The notes under the pieces: model-generated
The model's input: only the letters and a program-made list of their open reading frames with translations
The model's database searches: none
What the model was told of the DNA's origin: nothing
Shown here: positions 7,282 to 16,617 of the stretch, piece after piece
How positions within the stretch are numbered: position 1 is the stretch's first letter
Layout of the letters: every line of letters starts with the position of its first letter
From: Thalassobius sp. I31.1
GTDB lineage: Bacteria; Pseudomonadota; Alphaproteobacteria; Rhodobacterales; Rhodobacteraceae
Length of the DNA: 64,000 nt
Assembly: GCF_003031585.1 (NCBI RefSeq)
Contig: NZ_PWAA01000008.1
Location: 1 to 64,000 of the forward strand
Direction: 5' to 3'
Position numbers and translations under genes: made by a program

Positions 7282-10200
7282 ATGTCAACAGATGTAGAAC
7301 GTCTGGTCGTGCGCCTTGAGGCCACGCAGCGTACATTTGAAAAGCAGATGCGGCAGGCTTCGCGTACGGCCACCCGCAACGCGAATAATATCGAAACGTC
7401 TTTCTCGAATATGAACGCGAAGCTGCAACGGCAGTTTGAGCGAACAGCGCGATCCGCGTTGACCATGGGTGTCTCTGTGGCGTCGGCTTTGTCGGCGCGT
7501 GAGATCGTGCAATACGCCGATGCCTGGACGGTGGCAGAGAACAAGATTGCAGCCGCATCGCAGGTTTCCGGACGGCAAGCGCGTTCCCTTTCAGATCTGA
7601 ACAACATCGCGGATGAAACCCGCAGCGGTATCACTGAAACTGCGGATCTTTATGCGAAGCTTTTGCGCGCAACCAAAGACGTCGCGGAAAGTGAGGAAGA
7701 GGTCGCGCGGGCCACGGAAATCACCAATAAGGCATTTAAGGCCGGGGGCGCTGCTGTGTCTGAGCAGGCGGCTGGCATTCTGCAGCTTGCTCAGGGCCTT
7801 TCCTCCGGCATTCTGCAAGGGGATGAGCTGCGGTCGCTGCGTGAGAATGCCCCCCTGATCGCTCAGGCCATTGCAGACGAATTCCGCACGACCATCGGCG
7901 GATTGAAAGAACTTGGCGCTGAAGGGAAGCTGACTGCGGATCGGGTGTTCCGGGCAATCCTGAACGCTCAGCAGCCGATTGAGGCTGCATTCGCGCAAAC
8001 CAATGCCACAATCGGTGACGGCTTTCAGCGGCTGCGCAACGCCCTGACCGAATACATCGGGAACGGTGATGACGCGATTGGGATCACCGATAAGATGGCT
8101 GGTGCGTTGGAGTTCCTCGCGGAAAATCTCGAGTTTGCAACAGCGGCGGGTGTAGCGCTGGGGGCAAAATTCTTGGGTCCGGTTTTGCTGAACTCACTGG
8201 CGCGCGCAATACCAGCTTTGCTTGTCAGCGCGGCGGCGCTTCGCTCTGTCGGTGCAGGCGCATCGTTGGCCTCACGTGGATTGTCTCTCCTGAATGGAAC
8301 AATTGGCTTGATGGGTGGTCCTCTTGGCGCTGTCGTTATCGGACTGACCGCCTTGCAGACCTTCAGCGAAGATAGTGCAGATAAGGTGAGAAATTTGGAA
8401 GAGGCGGGTGGCGACGCTGTTACCGCACTGCAGAAATATGCGGAGGCATCCAGGAAGGCGGGTGAAGAGCAGGACCAACTGGGTGGTAAAATCAGTGCTG
8501 CGACACAGCAGATGCTCACGCAATCAAGAGCTGGTCTGCAAGCCTCGTTACAGGAATTCAAAGCGGCCAGACAGGAAGTTCTTGATGACATTCAGGGCGT
8601 AGGGTTTTTCGATGGGGCCGAGATTGACGCGGCGGTTCTCGGGTATCTGAGAAATGAAATTGAAAAAATCGCGGAGCAGGGGAGTGATAGCTCCATGCTG
8701 CAAGGCGTATACGATGGCTTGAAGCGGATCCGTGATGAAGGGCAGGGGTTGGGTGAAACCTCTGAATTGATGTTGCGCCTGATGTCTGCAGGTGATGAAG
8801 TTTTTCGGGCAATTGAGCAGATCCGTGTGGCTCGGCTCGCTCCAGAGACCGTAGACTTGGATGCCGCACGAGAACGGTTGCAAGCTTTGGCGCAGCAACT
8901 CGGCGGGTTTGAGGATGAACTCAACAACATTGGTCAGGCGGTTGGGCCGGAACAGTTGAGTGCTGCGTTCTTAAGTCTCGAGAATAAGCTCTTTGATACG
9001 GCAAAATCAGGTGAATATCTTCGGGAGAACGTGGATCAGTCACTGGTTGCATTGATCACAGATGCAGTGAAGGCAGAACAGAATATTCGGGATATCGAGG
9101 ACGCTCTTGATGACGGAGCGGAAGCGATTGAGCAACTTTCCGAAGATATGGAAGAATCTGCGAACTCAGCAGATCAGCTCTCAAATTCCAGCACCCGGAT
9201 CGACTTCACCGGCGCGACCAACTCAGCTTCTGCTCTGGCGGATCAGCTTCAACGCGCGGTTGGGAATGCGGCCCGTCTGGCCAATCAGAGTCTGACCTCT
9301 CTGCAGGAAAGCCAGATCCGCCTGGATAATCGTGGTGATGAGGTCGGAACAGCCGGTGCGCTGGCTGGCGCGCGGTTTGATGCCGGTGTCGGTGATGTAT
9401 CTGGGGCGGACAATGACCTGACAGAAGCTCTGGCTCAGCAGCGTCGGGAGCATGTGGAGAATGCTGAGGCTGCTGTGCGGAATACACAGGCGCTTCAGGC
9501 ATGGCAGAAGGCTCAACAGAACGCGGCGCAGGAGGCGAGGTCTGCGGGCAAGCGCGATACGAATGCAGCGAAGGACTTCCTTGACCGGATCACAGAACAA
9601 ACGACCTCGCTGAATGCGCAGGTTGACCAGCTTGGCCTGTCAAAATCTGCAATCGCCGGGCTGAGAGCAGAGCAGGAGTTGCTCACTTTCGCCAGGGAAA
9701 AGAACCTTGATCTGGATCGCCGGATTGCATCGTCGGGCAAAACTGTCCGGGAAGTGATCGCAGAGCAGCGCGGTGAGGTTGAACGTCTCACGCAGGAATA
9801 TGAGCGCAATGAAATCAATCAGCGGGCGCTCGAAAAGGGGATTGATGGCATTGCTGACAGCCTTTCAGAGGCGCTTCTGGAAGGCAAAAGCCTGCGTGAA
9901 GGTTTCAAAGGTGTTCTCGCCGGGATCGCGGCCGATATTGTCAATTCCGGGATCAATGATCTCATAACAAGTCTGTTTTCTGGTGGTGAAGGCAATACCT
10001 TGCTCGGCGGGATCGGCAAGCTCTTAGGGTTTGCAGATGGTGGTTACACCGGGCCGGGTGGAAAATACGAGCCAGCAGGTGTCGTGCACAAAGGCGAGTA
10101 TGTTTTCGACAAGGCTTCGACATCAAGAATTGGGGTTGGGCGATTGGCTGCGATCCGGAATGGTAATCTACCGGGGTTCGCGGATGGTGGGTATGTAGGA

Positions 10201-10416
10201 AGCCCGGTTCGCTCTGATCAACTGAACGTGGTGCCGGTTGGCAGGCAGCGCAGTGAGGTTGCTCTGAGTGTTTTTGTCGATGACGATGGCAAGCTTGCAG
10301 CAATTGCACGCGACAGCGGTGCGCAGGCTGGCGCTGCCTCTGGTGCAGAGGTTTCTGTGCAGATCTTCCAGGAAGGGAACCGCCTTGCGGCCAAGCAACA
10401 GGAGCGACTGGGCTGA
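7282..10416 (+). CDS. Tail tape measure protein
   Basis: At 1044 residues this is the longest gene of the phage, and its length should set the tail length. Residues 1-250 contain the tape-measure N-terminal domain (VERLVVRLEATQRTFEKQM, ADAWTVAENKIAAAS, NAPLIAQAIADEFRTTIGGLKELGAEGKLTADRVF). The middle has hydrophobic segments (about 285-360) and long Ala/Glu/Gln-rich helices. The end carries the repeated GFADGGYTGPG and GFADGGYVGSP motifs with 'VHKGEYVFDKASTSRIG', typical of lambda-like C-termini. It overlaps the next gene by one base. Confidence 0.93.
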   Translation: MSTDVERLVVRLEATQRTFEKQMRQASRTATRNANNIETSFSNMNAKLQRQFERTARSALTMGVSVASALSAREIVQYADAWTVAENKIAAASQVSGRQARSLSDLNNIADETRSGITETADLYAKLLRATKDVAESEEEVARATEITNKAFKAGGAAVSEQAAGILQLAQGLSSGILQGDELRSLRENAPLIAQAIADEFRTTIGGLKELGAEGKLTADRVFRAILNAQQPIEAAFAQTNATIGDGFQRLRNALTEYIGNGDDAIGITDKMAGALEFLAENLEFATAAGVALGAKFLGPVLLNSLARAIPALLVSAAALRSVGAGASLASRGLSLLNGTIGLMGGPLGAVVIGLTALQTFSEDSADKVRNLEEAGGDAVTALQKYAEASRKAGEEQDQLGGKISAATQQMLTQSRAGLQASLQEFKAARQEVLDDIQGVGFFDGAEIDAAVLGYLRNEIEKIAEQGSDSSMLQGVYDGLKRIRDEGQGLGETSELMLRLMSAGDEVFRAIEQIRVARLAPETVDLDAARERLQALAQQLGGFEDELNNIGQAVGPEQLSAAFLSLENKLFDTAKSGEYLRENVDQSLVALITDAVKAEQNIRDIEDALDDGAEAIEQLSEDMEESANSADQLSNSSTRIDFTGATNSASALADQLQRAVGNAARLANQSLTSLQESQIRLDNRGDEVGTAGALAGARFDAGVGDVSGADNDLTEALAQQRREHVENAEAAVRNTQALQAWQKAQQNAAQEARSAGKRDTNAAKDFLDRITEQTTSLNAQVDQLGLSKSAIAGLRAEQELLTFAREKNLDLDRRIASSGKTVREVIAEQRGEVERLTQEYERNEINQRALEKGIDGIADSLSEALLEGKSLREGFKGVLAGIAADIVNSGINDLITSLFSGGEGNTLLGGIGKLLGFADGGYTGPGGKYEPAGVVHKGEYVFDKASTSRIGVGRLAAIRNGNLPGFADGGYVGSPVRSDQLNVVPVGRQRSEVALSVFVDDDGKLAAIARDSGAQAGAASGAEVSVQIFQEGNRLAAKQQERLG

Positions 10417-11120
10417 TGCGTATCGTTGACTGGCCGGAAGGCCCATATATCCGTTCCGTGGATTGGTTTCTTCTCGGGGATAGTCACAGCGGTGGCGTTG
10501 GCCTTGACGGTGAAGAGCAGATTGTTGGCGTGGAAAACCGCCGTTGGGTTGCGAAAATTACTCTGAATGAAATCTGGGGTCCGGACATTCCAAAGTTCCG
10601 GGCCTTCATTGATCAGCTTCGTGGCCGGGTGAACGCTTTCCGTGTGCCGGTGTGTAATCTCTATGCATATCGTTTCAATGGATCTGACGCTGAGTTCTGG
10701 GCATCGCTTGGATACCCTCAGAGCGTGATTGATCAGGGCTGGGAGCCTTTTGATGATGGCACGGTGTTTGACGATGGAACGGGATTTGAATTGCCTGTTT
10801 ATGAACCCGCTGCGCTGGTGGCTGCTGCCCCGGAAGGCGCGTCCACCGCTGTGACTGGAAATATTGCCGGGCGCAAAATGCCTGTGGGAACGTACTTTTC
10901 TGTTGATGGGTTTCTCTATCGAATTGAAAGCAATCAGGATGGGGTGTTGAAATTCAATCCGCCGCTGCGCAAGGCGCTGGTGTCGGGGCAGGTTCTGGAA
11001 ACGGATCGCCCGGAGATCATCGTGAGGATGAAAGATGATCAGAGTGGGCGCGGTGCTGCTGACTATGAGCGTTTCCTGAAGGGTATCAGCTTTGAAGTGT
11101 CGGAGGTATTTCAGCGATGA
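10416..11120 (+). CDS. Minor tail protein, distal-tail position
   Basis: A 234-residue protein directly after the tape measure (TGATG overlap), in the place of lambda gpM or a distal tail protein. The sequence is beta-rich, with acidic/Gly motifs (FDDGTVFDDGTGFELP) and a C-terminal strand 'LETDRPEIIVRMKDD'. The role is inferred from position; I do not recognise a named family. Confidence 0.6.
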   Translation: MRIVDWPEGPYIRSVDWFLLGDSHSGGVGLDGEEQIVGVENRRWVAKITLNEIWGPDIPKFRAFIDQLRGRVNAFRVPVCNLYAYRFNGSDAEFWASLGYPQSVIDQGWEPFDDGTVFDDGTGFELPVYEPAALVAAAPEGASTAVTGNIAGRKMPVGTYFSVDGFLYRIESNQDGVLKFNPPLRKALVSGQVLETDRPEIIVRMKDDQSGRGAADYERFLKGISFEVSEVFQR

Positions 11121-11728
11121 CAATCCTTCTGGATGCTCAATCCGATCCGGCGGCGTTTCTGGCTGCGATTGAGGCGGAGAGCGTTGACTTTGCCCTTTGC
11201 TGCGAAATGCAGTTTCTGTCTGAAACGCTCTACATGTCCAATCGGAATGTTGGCTTTGTTTCTGGTGGACGTGAATGGAAGGGATTGGGGAAGCTTGTCG
11301 ATCTTTCCGCTCCTTCCGGTGGTTCTGAAGATCTCGCCCCGGTGATGGAATACACCCTCTCACTCCCATGGGATCTGATTGATGAAGGGGCAAAAAACGG
11401 CATCGGGCAATTGGCTGAACTGATGTATCTATCTGAAGAATATGAGCGACGGATCGCCAGACTTTCAGTCCAGATTTTTCAGGATGGAGAGCCGGGCGGT
11501 GATCCGTTTGTGCTCCATGTCGGTCGCATGTCAAAGCCTCATCTTAGCGTAGAATGGGGGAAGCCTGTGGTGTTCAGGATCGATGCAGAAAGTATTTTGG
11601 TGGGGCAGCAGACACCGCCCTCCGGAAAACTGACTGATGCGGATCAGAAAGCGCGACATCCGGGTGATCGAGGGTTGGAAGCAGTGCCGAATGCAGTTTC
11701 AGAAGCGGTAGATTGGCTGAATAGCTGA
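11117..11728 (+). CDS. Minor tail protein, gpL-like position (DUF2163-like N-terminus)
   Basis: A 203-residue protein whose start overlaps the previous gene by 4 nt and whose stop overlaps the next start (TGATG). The early 'VDFALCCEMQFLSETLYMSNRNVGF' and 'GREWKGLGKLVDLSAPSGGSEDLAPVMEYTLSLP' resemble the beta-domain of GTA gp13/DUF2163 hub proteins, but the C-terminal half does not carry the full domain. A hub component is likely; the assignment is tentative. Confidence 0.55.
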   Translation: MTILLDAQSDPAAFLAAIEAESVDFALCCEMQFLSETLYMSNRNVGFVSGGREWKGLGKLVDLSAPSGGSEDLAPVMEYTLSLPWDLIDEGAKNGIGQLAELMYLSEEYERRIARLSVQIFQDGEPGGDPFVLHVGRMSKPHLSVEWGKPVVFRIDAESILVGQQTPPSGKLTDADQKARHPGDRGLEAVPNAVSEAVDWLNS

Positions 11729-12111
11729 TGATTGCAGATTTCCTGGCTGAAACCGCTCAGACTCCGTTTGAGTGGGGTGAGAATGATTGCGCGCTTTGGT
11801 GTGCTGCTCTGGTTCTGCGCGCAACCGGAGAAGATCCAGCTTCCCGATTTCGGGGCAGCTATTCCGACTGGATGGGTGCGCGCAACTTGCTACTGCAATC
11901 CGGTGGGCTCGCGAACCTCTGCAAGAAAATGATGAAGGATTTCCCGACAGGGGAAACACAAAACGGCGTTGCTGTCGTTCGCATTGGGCGAGTGACTTAC
12001 TGCGGTGTTTTGTCAGCGGGGCGGATCGTCCTGAAATCGGAGAATTGCGGGATGGTGATGCCCGAAGAGTATGAACTGATAGAGGGGTGGAGCCTTTGCC
12101 GCAAGCATTAG
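11728..12111 (+). CDS. Papain-like tail-tip peptidase candidate (DUF6950/NlpC-P60-like)
   Basis: 127 residues. The motif 'TPFEWGENDCALWCAALVLRATG' is the catalytic-Cys block of the DUF6950 group, with a Trp-Gly-x-Asn-Asp-Cys signature. A downstream 'NGVAVVRIGRVTYCGVL' could supply the strand of the fold, but the usual His of NlpC/P60 is not obvious (the position is replaced by Tyr-Cys), so activity is uncertain. It sits where lambda gpK lies, just before the J-like protein, and would cut peptidoglycan at DNA entry. The 3' end overlaps the next gene by 25 nt. Confidence 0.68.
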   Translation: MIADFLAETAQTPFEWGENDCALWCAALVLRATGEDPASRFRGSYSDWMGARNLLLQSGGLANLCKKMMKDFPTGETQNGVAVVRIGRVTYCGVLSAGRIVLKSENCGMVMPEEYELIEGWSLCRKH

Positions 12112-14159
12112 CATTTGTTTTCCCGGTGTTTAAGTTTGGGGGCGCTCTGTCATTGTTCACCGCTGCCGGTGGGCTGACTTTGGGCGGGTCTTTGGTCAGC
12201 ATCGCGGGCGGGCTTGCTCTCAATGCAGTTGCGTCGAAGTTGTTTGCTCCTGACATCCCTTCAATCGGACCTGAAAGCATCAAGGTGAACGCCGTCGGCA
12301 CCACGCAGCCGCGGCTAAAGCACTATGGGCGCGTGCGTATGGGCTATGCTTATGTGTTGACGCTGGCGAAGGAAGGCAAGCTTTACCGGATCATCGTTCA
12401 TGGTCAGGGTCAGTTTGCAGAGATTGAAGGTTTCTATCTGGACAAAGGGTTGGTCGCTCTCGCGGCAGATGGGTTCGTTCAGAATGGGCAATATACCACA
12501 GATGAACTTGTTGGAATTATCGGGGATGCGAACTCCGGGACCAGGCGTCGGAGTTATGTGCGTCTGCTGAGCCGATCCGGGTTGGTTCCGTCCACGCACT
12601 ATCCTGAAATTTCCGCAGCGTTCCCGGAATGGAGTGAGGATCATCGCCTTGATGGTCTTGCGACAAGCCTGCTGATCGCAGAAGCGCCTGCGCTTGATAA
12701 ATTTAACGCCATGTTCCCGAACCGGGAGCCAGTGCTGGAGGTGGTTGCTAAAACCTCACTGGTGGAAGATCCGCGCACGGGCATCCGGGCGTATTCGGAC
12801 AACCTTGCACTCTGCGCGTTGGATTGGGAGCAATCGCCCGATGGTGGTGGTCTGGCAGGCCTGGTGGACGTTCCGTCTTATGCTCGTGCTGCTGATGTTT
12901 GTGATCAGGGAGTGCCAGTCGTTGGGGGCGGTGTGGAGCCCCGCTATCGCTTTGCGGGGACTTACGATCTGAATGAAGAGCCACTGAATGTGCGTAAGCG
13001 CTTCCTTGGGGCCTGTGCTGGCGAAAACTATGTGACGCCTGAAGGGAAGCTCGGGCTGCGGGTTGGGGAATGGTATGAACCCCGTTTTACAATTCGGACA
13101 AAGCATGTGTTGTCCTATGCGCTGGAAGTTGGATCAGATGCGGTTCGCAGCTACAATGTGAGCGCCTTTGAATATGTAGACCCTAAGCTGAACTTTACGC
13201 AGATTGCGGGCGATCCATGGCGTGATGAGGAGAGGATTTCCGCGCAGGGGGAAATCACCTCACAGCCGTTCATCTCTGCCCCAAGTCACCGTCAGTGCCG
13301 GGCGGTAACAAAAATCATGATGGAGCGGGACAATCCGCGCTCAGAATTGGTTCTGAAGTGCAAGCCGTCCGCACTGCCGGGGTTGTATGAACCGGTGGTG
13401 GCTGTGGATGTGCCTGAATATGGTCTGAAGGGTATCTATCGCGTGAAAAAGCGTCCGGTCGATCCGCGAACGCTGACCATTACGTATCATTTGTCTGAGA
13501 TACAGCGATCCTCTTTTACACAGACGCTGGCAGAGCAGGGAACTGCTCCAAGCTATCGGCATATTTCGGGATCTGAAGGGATCCCGGTTCCGACAGGGTT
13601 TAACGCAGCGCCAATGGCAGTGCAGATTGACAATGTTTCGTTTGCTGCGGGTATTGGTGTTGCGTGGAATGCCCCTCCGTATGAGAGCCTTAGCCCGAAA
13701 TTGGAATATCGACTGGCCGGGAATGGAGAATGGCAGAATGTTTCTCTGAGTAGTGGTGCAACCACGGCTCTGTTGCCGGGCCTTTCTGAGGGGCAGGGTT
13801 ATGATGTCCGCCTTGCCTGGATTACGGCTGGCGAGGCTGTGGGGGCATTTGTTTCCGAGGAAATGGTGGTTGCGGGGGCGCAGAATACGGCACCGGCAGT
13901 TCCGGCTGGACTGTCTGTGGCAGATCTCGGTGGGGGAACTGCTGAGGTGAGTTTCACGGCCTCCGTCAGCGCGGGGCTATGGAAGTCTGAAATTCTGCGA
14001 AATGAGGTTCTTGTGGGCGAGGTCATCACTGAAGCAGGCGCGCAAGTAACTTTGAATGATGATGCTGGGGCTGGGGACCATAGCTGGACAGTCCGTGCGG
14101 CCAATGTAGCTGCGGAGCGGTCGCCAGAAAGCACCCCTGTCAATCTGACGCTGATTTAG
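12087..14159 (+). CDS. Tail tip/host-specificity protein, J-like, with fibronectin III domains
   Basis: A 690-residue protein beginning with GTG inside the previous gene (TTG 12096 is possible). The N-terminus has hydrophobic Gly/Ala-rich segments (FGGALSLFTAAGGLTLGG), then the J-type hub strands 'VNAVGTTQPRLKHYGRVRMGYAYVLTL'. The middle is the baseplate hub. The C-terminal 190 residues carry two fibronectin type III-like units (PTGFNAAPMAVQIDNVSFAAGIGVAWNA; NTAPAVPAGLSVADLGGGTAEVSF). It probably contacts the host surface together with the tailspike gene downstream. Confidence 0.8.
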   Translation: MEPLPQALAFVFPVFKFGGALSLFTAAGGLTLGGSLVSIAGGLALNAVASKLFAPDIPSIGPESIKVNAVGTTQPRLKHYGRVRMGYAYVLTLAKEGKLYRIIVHGQGQFAEIEGFYLDKGLVALAADGFVQNGQYTTDELVGIIGDANSGTRRRSYVRLLSRSGLVPSTHYPEISAAFPEWSEDHRLDGLATSLLIAEAPALDKFNAMFPNREPVLEVVAKTSLVEDPRTGIRAYSDNLALCALDWEQSPDGGGLAGLVDVPSYARAADVCDQGVPVVGGGVEPRYRFAGTYDLNEEPLNVRKRFLGACAGENYVTPEGKLGLRVGEWYEPRFTIRTKHVLSYALEVGSDAVRSYNVSAFEYVDPKLNFTQIAGDPWRDEERISAQGEITSQPFISAPSHRQCRAVTKIMMERDNPRSELVLKCKPSALPGLYEPVVAVDVPEYGLKGIYRVKKRPVDPRTLTITYHLSEIQRSSFTQTLAEQGTAPSYRHISGSEGIPVPTGFNAAPMAVQIDNVSFAAGIGVAWNAPPYESLSPKLEYRLAGNGEWQNVSLSSGATTALLPGLSEGQGYDVRLAWITAGEAVGAFVSEEMVVAGAQNTAPAVPAGLSVADLGGGTAEVSFTASVSAGLWKSEILRNEVLVGEVITEAGAQVTLNDDAGAGDHSWTVRAANVAAERSPESTPVNLTLI

Positions 14160-14180
14160 GCGCGAACGCATGGGGGGGAC

Positions 14181-14212
14181 GAACCTGGCTGTTGCTATCC
14201 AGCAGCCGGTTC
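14181..14212 (+). terminator. Hairpin between J-like and tailspike genes
   Basis: GAACC-t-GGCTG (14181-14191) pairs with CAGCC-GGTTC (14203-14212). No T-run follows, so it may be a weak terminator or RNA-processing hairpin separating the structural operon from the spike. Confidence 0.4.
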
Positions 14213-14293
14213 AGAATGCCTGACAGGATGATTTGTTACTGGTTTTGTGACAGCAACCATCCGCTAAATATCCAATAATTGAGAGGTAAGAGA

Positions 14294-15769
14294 ATGACCT
14301 ATCCACATGGTGGAGCGGCCAGTATTTGGCGCGACAATGAAGGCGGTTCGCGGCATAACCCCAGCAAGTCGCAAATTCGGGATTGGGGTAGTGAAGTTGA
14401 GGCTGGATTGGAGGCACTTTCTTCCAATCATACGCCAGAATATTTGACGGTTTCAGTTGCGGCTGCTGCTGACATTGCAGCGCCGCAGGTGGTCGTCGAA
14501 GGCGAGCGTTACCGTTTGGTCACAGGTTCCTATGAACCAACTCACGAGTTTCAGTTCACTGACGGTGAGGGGCGCAGATTTGTGCGAGAAGATATGCTCC
14601 GCATCAACGATAGAATGCCAATTGTTGTTGTCGCAAGCGGCCAGTCCAACATCCTGGGTTCCAGCAGTGGTACTGGTGGCGATATCGCCTCTCAGGCAGG
14701 CGTCTGGTCATATGAGCGGCACACGACAGGTAGCCAAACGACTGGTTGGAAGTTGGGATTTAAAGAAAGTCCCGATTACCCAACTGGTCAGGCGGGCAAT
14801 CATTTCCCTTATCATTTTTGTGCGCGGCTCGCACGTGAAACAAACCGCCCTGTGTGCATGATCCCATATGCGATTGGCGGTCAGGATATTGCGGAGTGGC
14901 TACCATCAGGTGGTGGGCTTGCCTCGGCTACTGGTACGTTGTGGACAAATCTTCTGAGCGCCCGAAATCAGGCGCTGACAGTTCCATTGCCGTTTCGTTC
15001 TGACGGTGCAACCCTGACAGACCTTGGCTTGGGGCCAGCGGACTATTTGCTATGGCATCAGGGAGAGGAAAACCGAGATTCCACCAACACCTATCCTTCG
15101 GGAAACCAGGCTACTCAATTCAAGCGCGATACTGTGCGTGTTTTTGGGGCCTTCCTGGAACCTTCATCCGTGGGGTCAATCGCAACACCTTTGATCCGTG
15201 AGGATACGCCAATTATTATTGGGGATCTCGCTTATGGTGGTTCGGACGGTATCGATGATCGAAATCCCGAACTTTATCAACTCGCGAATGAGATCGAGAA
15301 CATCAGTTTGGCGAAGATCGGATGGATGCCAACGTCGGATGGGGTGCATTTTGGTCCGACGCATATCGAGAGGATTGCCGATAAATATACCGACGCAATC
15401 CGATCCACATCAACTGGCGGCTTTGATGTTTCATTAGAGGCAGACGCGCTTTTTGAATTTCGTCCGTCTCATGTTACTGGCCAGTATTCAATTATTGAAA
15501 CCTCCGGCGCGTCGCGTCAGTTTTTTATGTTTGGCTATCGCAGTGTGGCGAGTTCTGGGCAGATTTCACCGACCGCCGACCTTCCGGCTGGCTATCTGAT
15601 CGATCTGCTTTCGAACGTGGATTTGAACACACTTGGTAATGCGGCGAGCGGTCGCCTTTCAGTGTCATCGTCAAATGGTGTGATTCAGCTTCGAAACAGA
15701 CGCGGTTCTGCCCTGAACCTGCGTATTCAGTGCCTCACGCCTCAACCGCTTCCGGGGTACACGGGATGA
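14294..15769 (+). CDS. Tailspike/tail protein with SGNH esterase (sialate O-acetylesterase-like) domain
   Basis: 491 residues; GAGAGGTAAGAG before ATG 14294 decides the start. Residues 1-105 are an unrecognised N-terminal virion-attachment part (MTYPHGGAASIWRDNEGG). From about 108 to 365 the protein has the SGNH/SASA (CE6-type) signatures: ASGQSN with the catalytic Ser118, a Gly block near 190-196 (PYAIGGQD), WHQGEEN at 254-260, and DGVHF with Asp349 and His352. The last 120 residues look like a beta-rich tail. It probably removes O-acetyl groups from surface polysaccharide during adsorption. The stop overlaps the next start (ATGA). Confidence 0.82.
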   Translation: MTYPHGGAASIWRDNEGGSRHNPSKSQIRDWGSEVEAGLEALSSNHTPEYLTVSVAAAADIAAPQVVVEGERYRLVTGSYEPTHEFQFTDGEGRRFVREDMLRINDRMPIVVVASGQSNILGSSSGTGGDIASQAGVWSYERHTTGSQTTGWKLGFKESPDYPTGQAGNHFPYHFCARLARETNRPVCMIPYAIGGQDIAEWLPSGGGLASATGTLWTNLLSARNQALTVPLPFRSDGATLTDLGLGPADYLLWHQGEENRDSTNTYPSGNQATQFKRDTVRVFGAFLEPSSVGSIATPLIREDTPIIIGDLAYGGSDGIDDRNPELYQLANEIENISLAKIGWMPTSDGVHFGPTHIERIADKYTDAIRSTSTGGFDVSLEADALFEFRPSHVTGQYSIIETSGASRQFFMFGYRSVASSGQISPTADLPAGYLIDLLSNVDLNTLGNAASGRLSVSSSNGVIQLRNRRGSALNLRIQCLTPQPLPGYTG

Positions 15770-16137
15770 TCCTGACATGGTGCAAGCCTGGTGGGTCACG
15801 TGGTTACGTTGTCACGCAAGCCTTCACCTGGGACATTGGCCGTGAGGGATCTGACCTGAAGCTGCATGTGCCAGAGGGCCGGGAGTTTGAAAGCTCTGTC
15901 CCGCGTAGCCTGCAATGGCTCTGGTCGCCGCATGATCCGTATTTTCTGAAAGCGGCTGTCGTGCATGACATTCTGCTGGAAGATGGCAACGGTGCGGTGT
16001 TCTCAGACAGCCAGTGGTTTGATGCTGCCCACAGTGCGGGTGCGCCGGGCTTAAAAACATGGGTCGCCTATTTCGGAATGATGGGGCGACGCTTTTTGCA
16101 ATGGGTTTGGAGCAGAAAAGGAAAACCGCATGTTTGA
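15766..16137 (+). CDS. DUF1353 family phage protein
   Basis: 123 residues from ATG 15766. 'GREFESSVPRSLQWLWSPHDPYFLKAAVVHDILLED' is the core of DUF1353: a pattern F.xxSVPr followed by 'kAAvvHDxLy' with a conserved His-Asp. Such proteins lie near tail or lysis modules of phages; the function is not established and a hydrolase-like or amidase-like fold has been suggested. The start overlaps the spike stop. Confidence 0.75.
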   Translation: MILTWCKPGGSRGYVVTQAFTWDIGREGSDLKLHVPEGREFESSVPRSLQWLWSPHDPYFLKAAVVHDILLEDGNGAVFSDSQWFDAAHSAGAPGLKTWVAYFGMMGRRFLQWVWSRKGKPHV

Positions 16138-16345
16138 TAAACGCATAACACTTGGAAATGTGCTGACGTTGGTCGCGATGCTCGTGGCGGGTCTTGGGGC
16201 CTTTTACACGCAGAACAGCCGCATTGAACAACTTGGCGCGCGCCTGGACGTTCAGGACGCCCGCATTTCGTTTATCGACAATGACACGCAGCGCCGTCTG
16301 GGGCGCATCGAAAACAAGCTGGATCAGCTTCTGTCTGAACGCTGA
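16130..16345 (+). CDS. Small membrane protein with coiled coil
   Basis: A 71-residue protein: one hydrophobic segment near residues 8-26 (LGNVLTLVAMLVAGLGAFY), then a heptad-like basic/acidic tail (RIEQLGARLDVQDARI ... RRLGRIENKLDQLL). It could be a small holin-accessory or phage inner-membrane protein. It overlaps the upstream gene by 8 nt and is placed ahead of the accessory virion genes, not next to the endolysin. Confidence 0.65.
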   Translation: MFDKRITLGNVLTLVAMLVAGLGAFYTQNSRIEQLGARLDVQDARISFIDNDTQRRLGRIENKLDQLLSER

Positions 16346-16356
16346 AAGGAAACCTT

Positions 16357-16617
16357 ATGGAAACTGAAAAACTCCCGATCACTCAGGGGGCATGGGTGAC
16401 TGTGCTGGCAGATGGTGGAACTTGCATCATTCAAGGTGCCACAACCGCAATCCGTGTGCGCATCACGCAAGCGGCCAACCCTGCCATAGATGCGGATGCG
16501 CTGGATTATGAGGAGTTTCAAACACGTGATGGATTGAATTTCAACAATATCCCCGAAGGGACAAAGCTACTCATCGCGGCACAATCAGGCGACGGCGCGG
16601 TTAAGGTGGTTCGATGA
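16357..16617 (+). CDS. Unrecognised 86-residue phage protein
   Basis: GAAAGG precedes the ATG by 8 nt. A beta-rich sequence (GAWVTVLADGGTCIIQGATTAIRVRITQ) with no known motif. It overlaps the next gene by 4 nt (ATGA). In tandem with the LamG-like protein that follows it may be a minor capsid/tail decoration pair, as often found between the spike and lysis genes. Confidence 0.6.
   Translation: METEKLPITQGAWVTVLADGGTCIIQGATTAIRVRITQAANPAIDADALDYEEFQTRDGLNFNNIPEGTKLLIAAQSGDGAVKVVR

Noticed and set aside
10218-11534. A 438-residue minus-strand frame across tail genes
   Set aside because: It is antisense to three overlapping tail genes and has a His/Arg-rich, non-protein-like composition.
2-14159. 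A gene transfer agent (RcGTA-like) cluster
   Set aside because: Several families are shared with GTAs (DUF3168, tail chaperone), but GTA landmark proteins (DUF2460, DUF2163 in full, GTA host-specificity gp15) are not clear, and an SGNH tailspike with a full lysis cassette follows. It fits a siphovirus prophage better.
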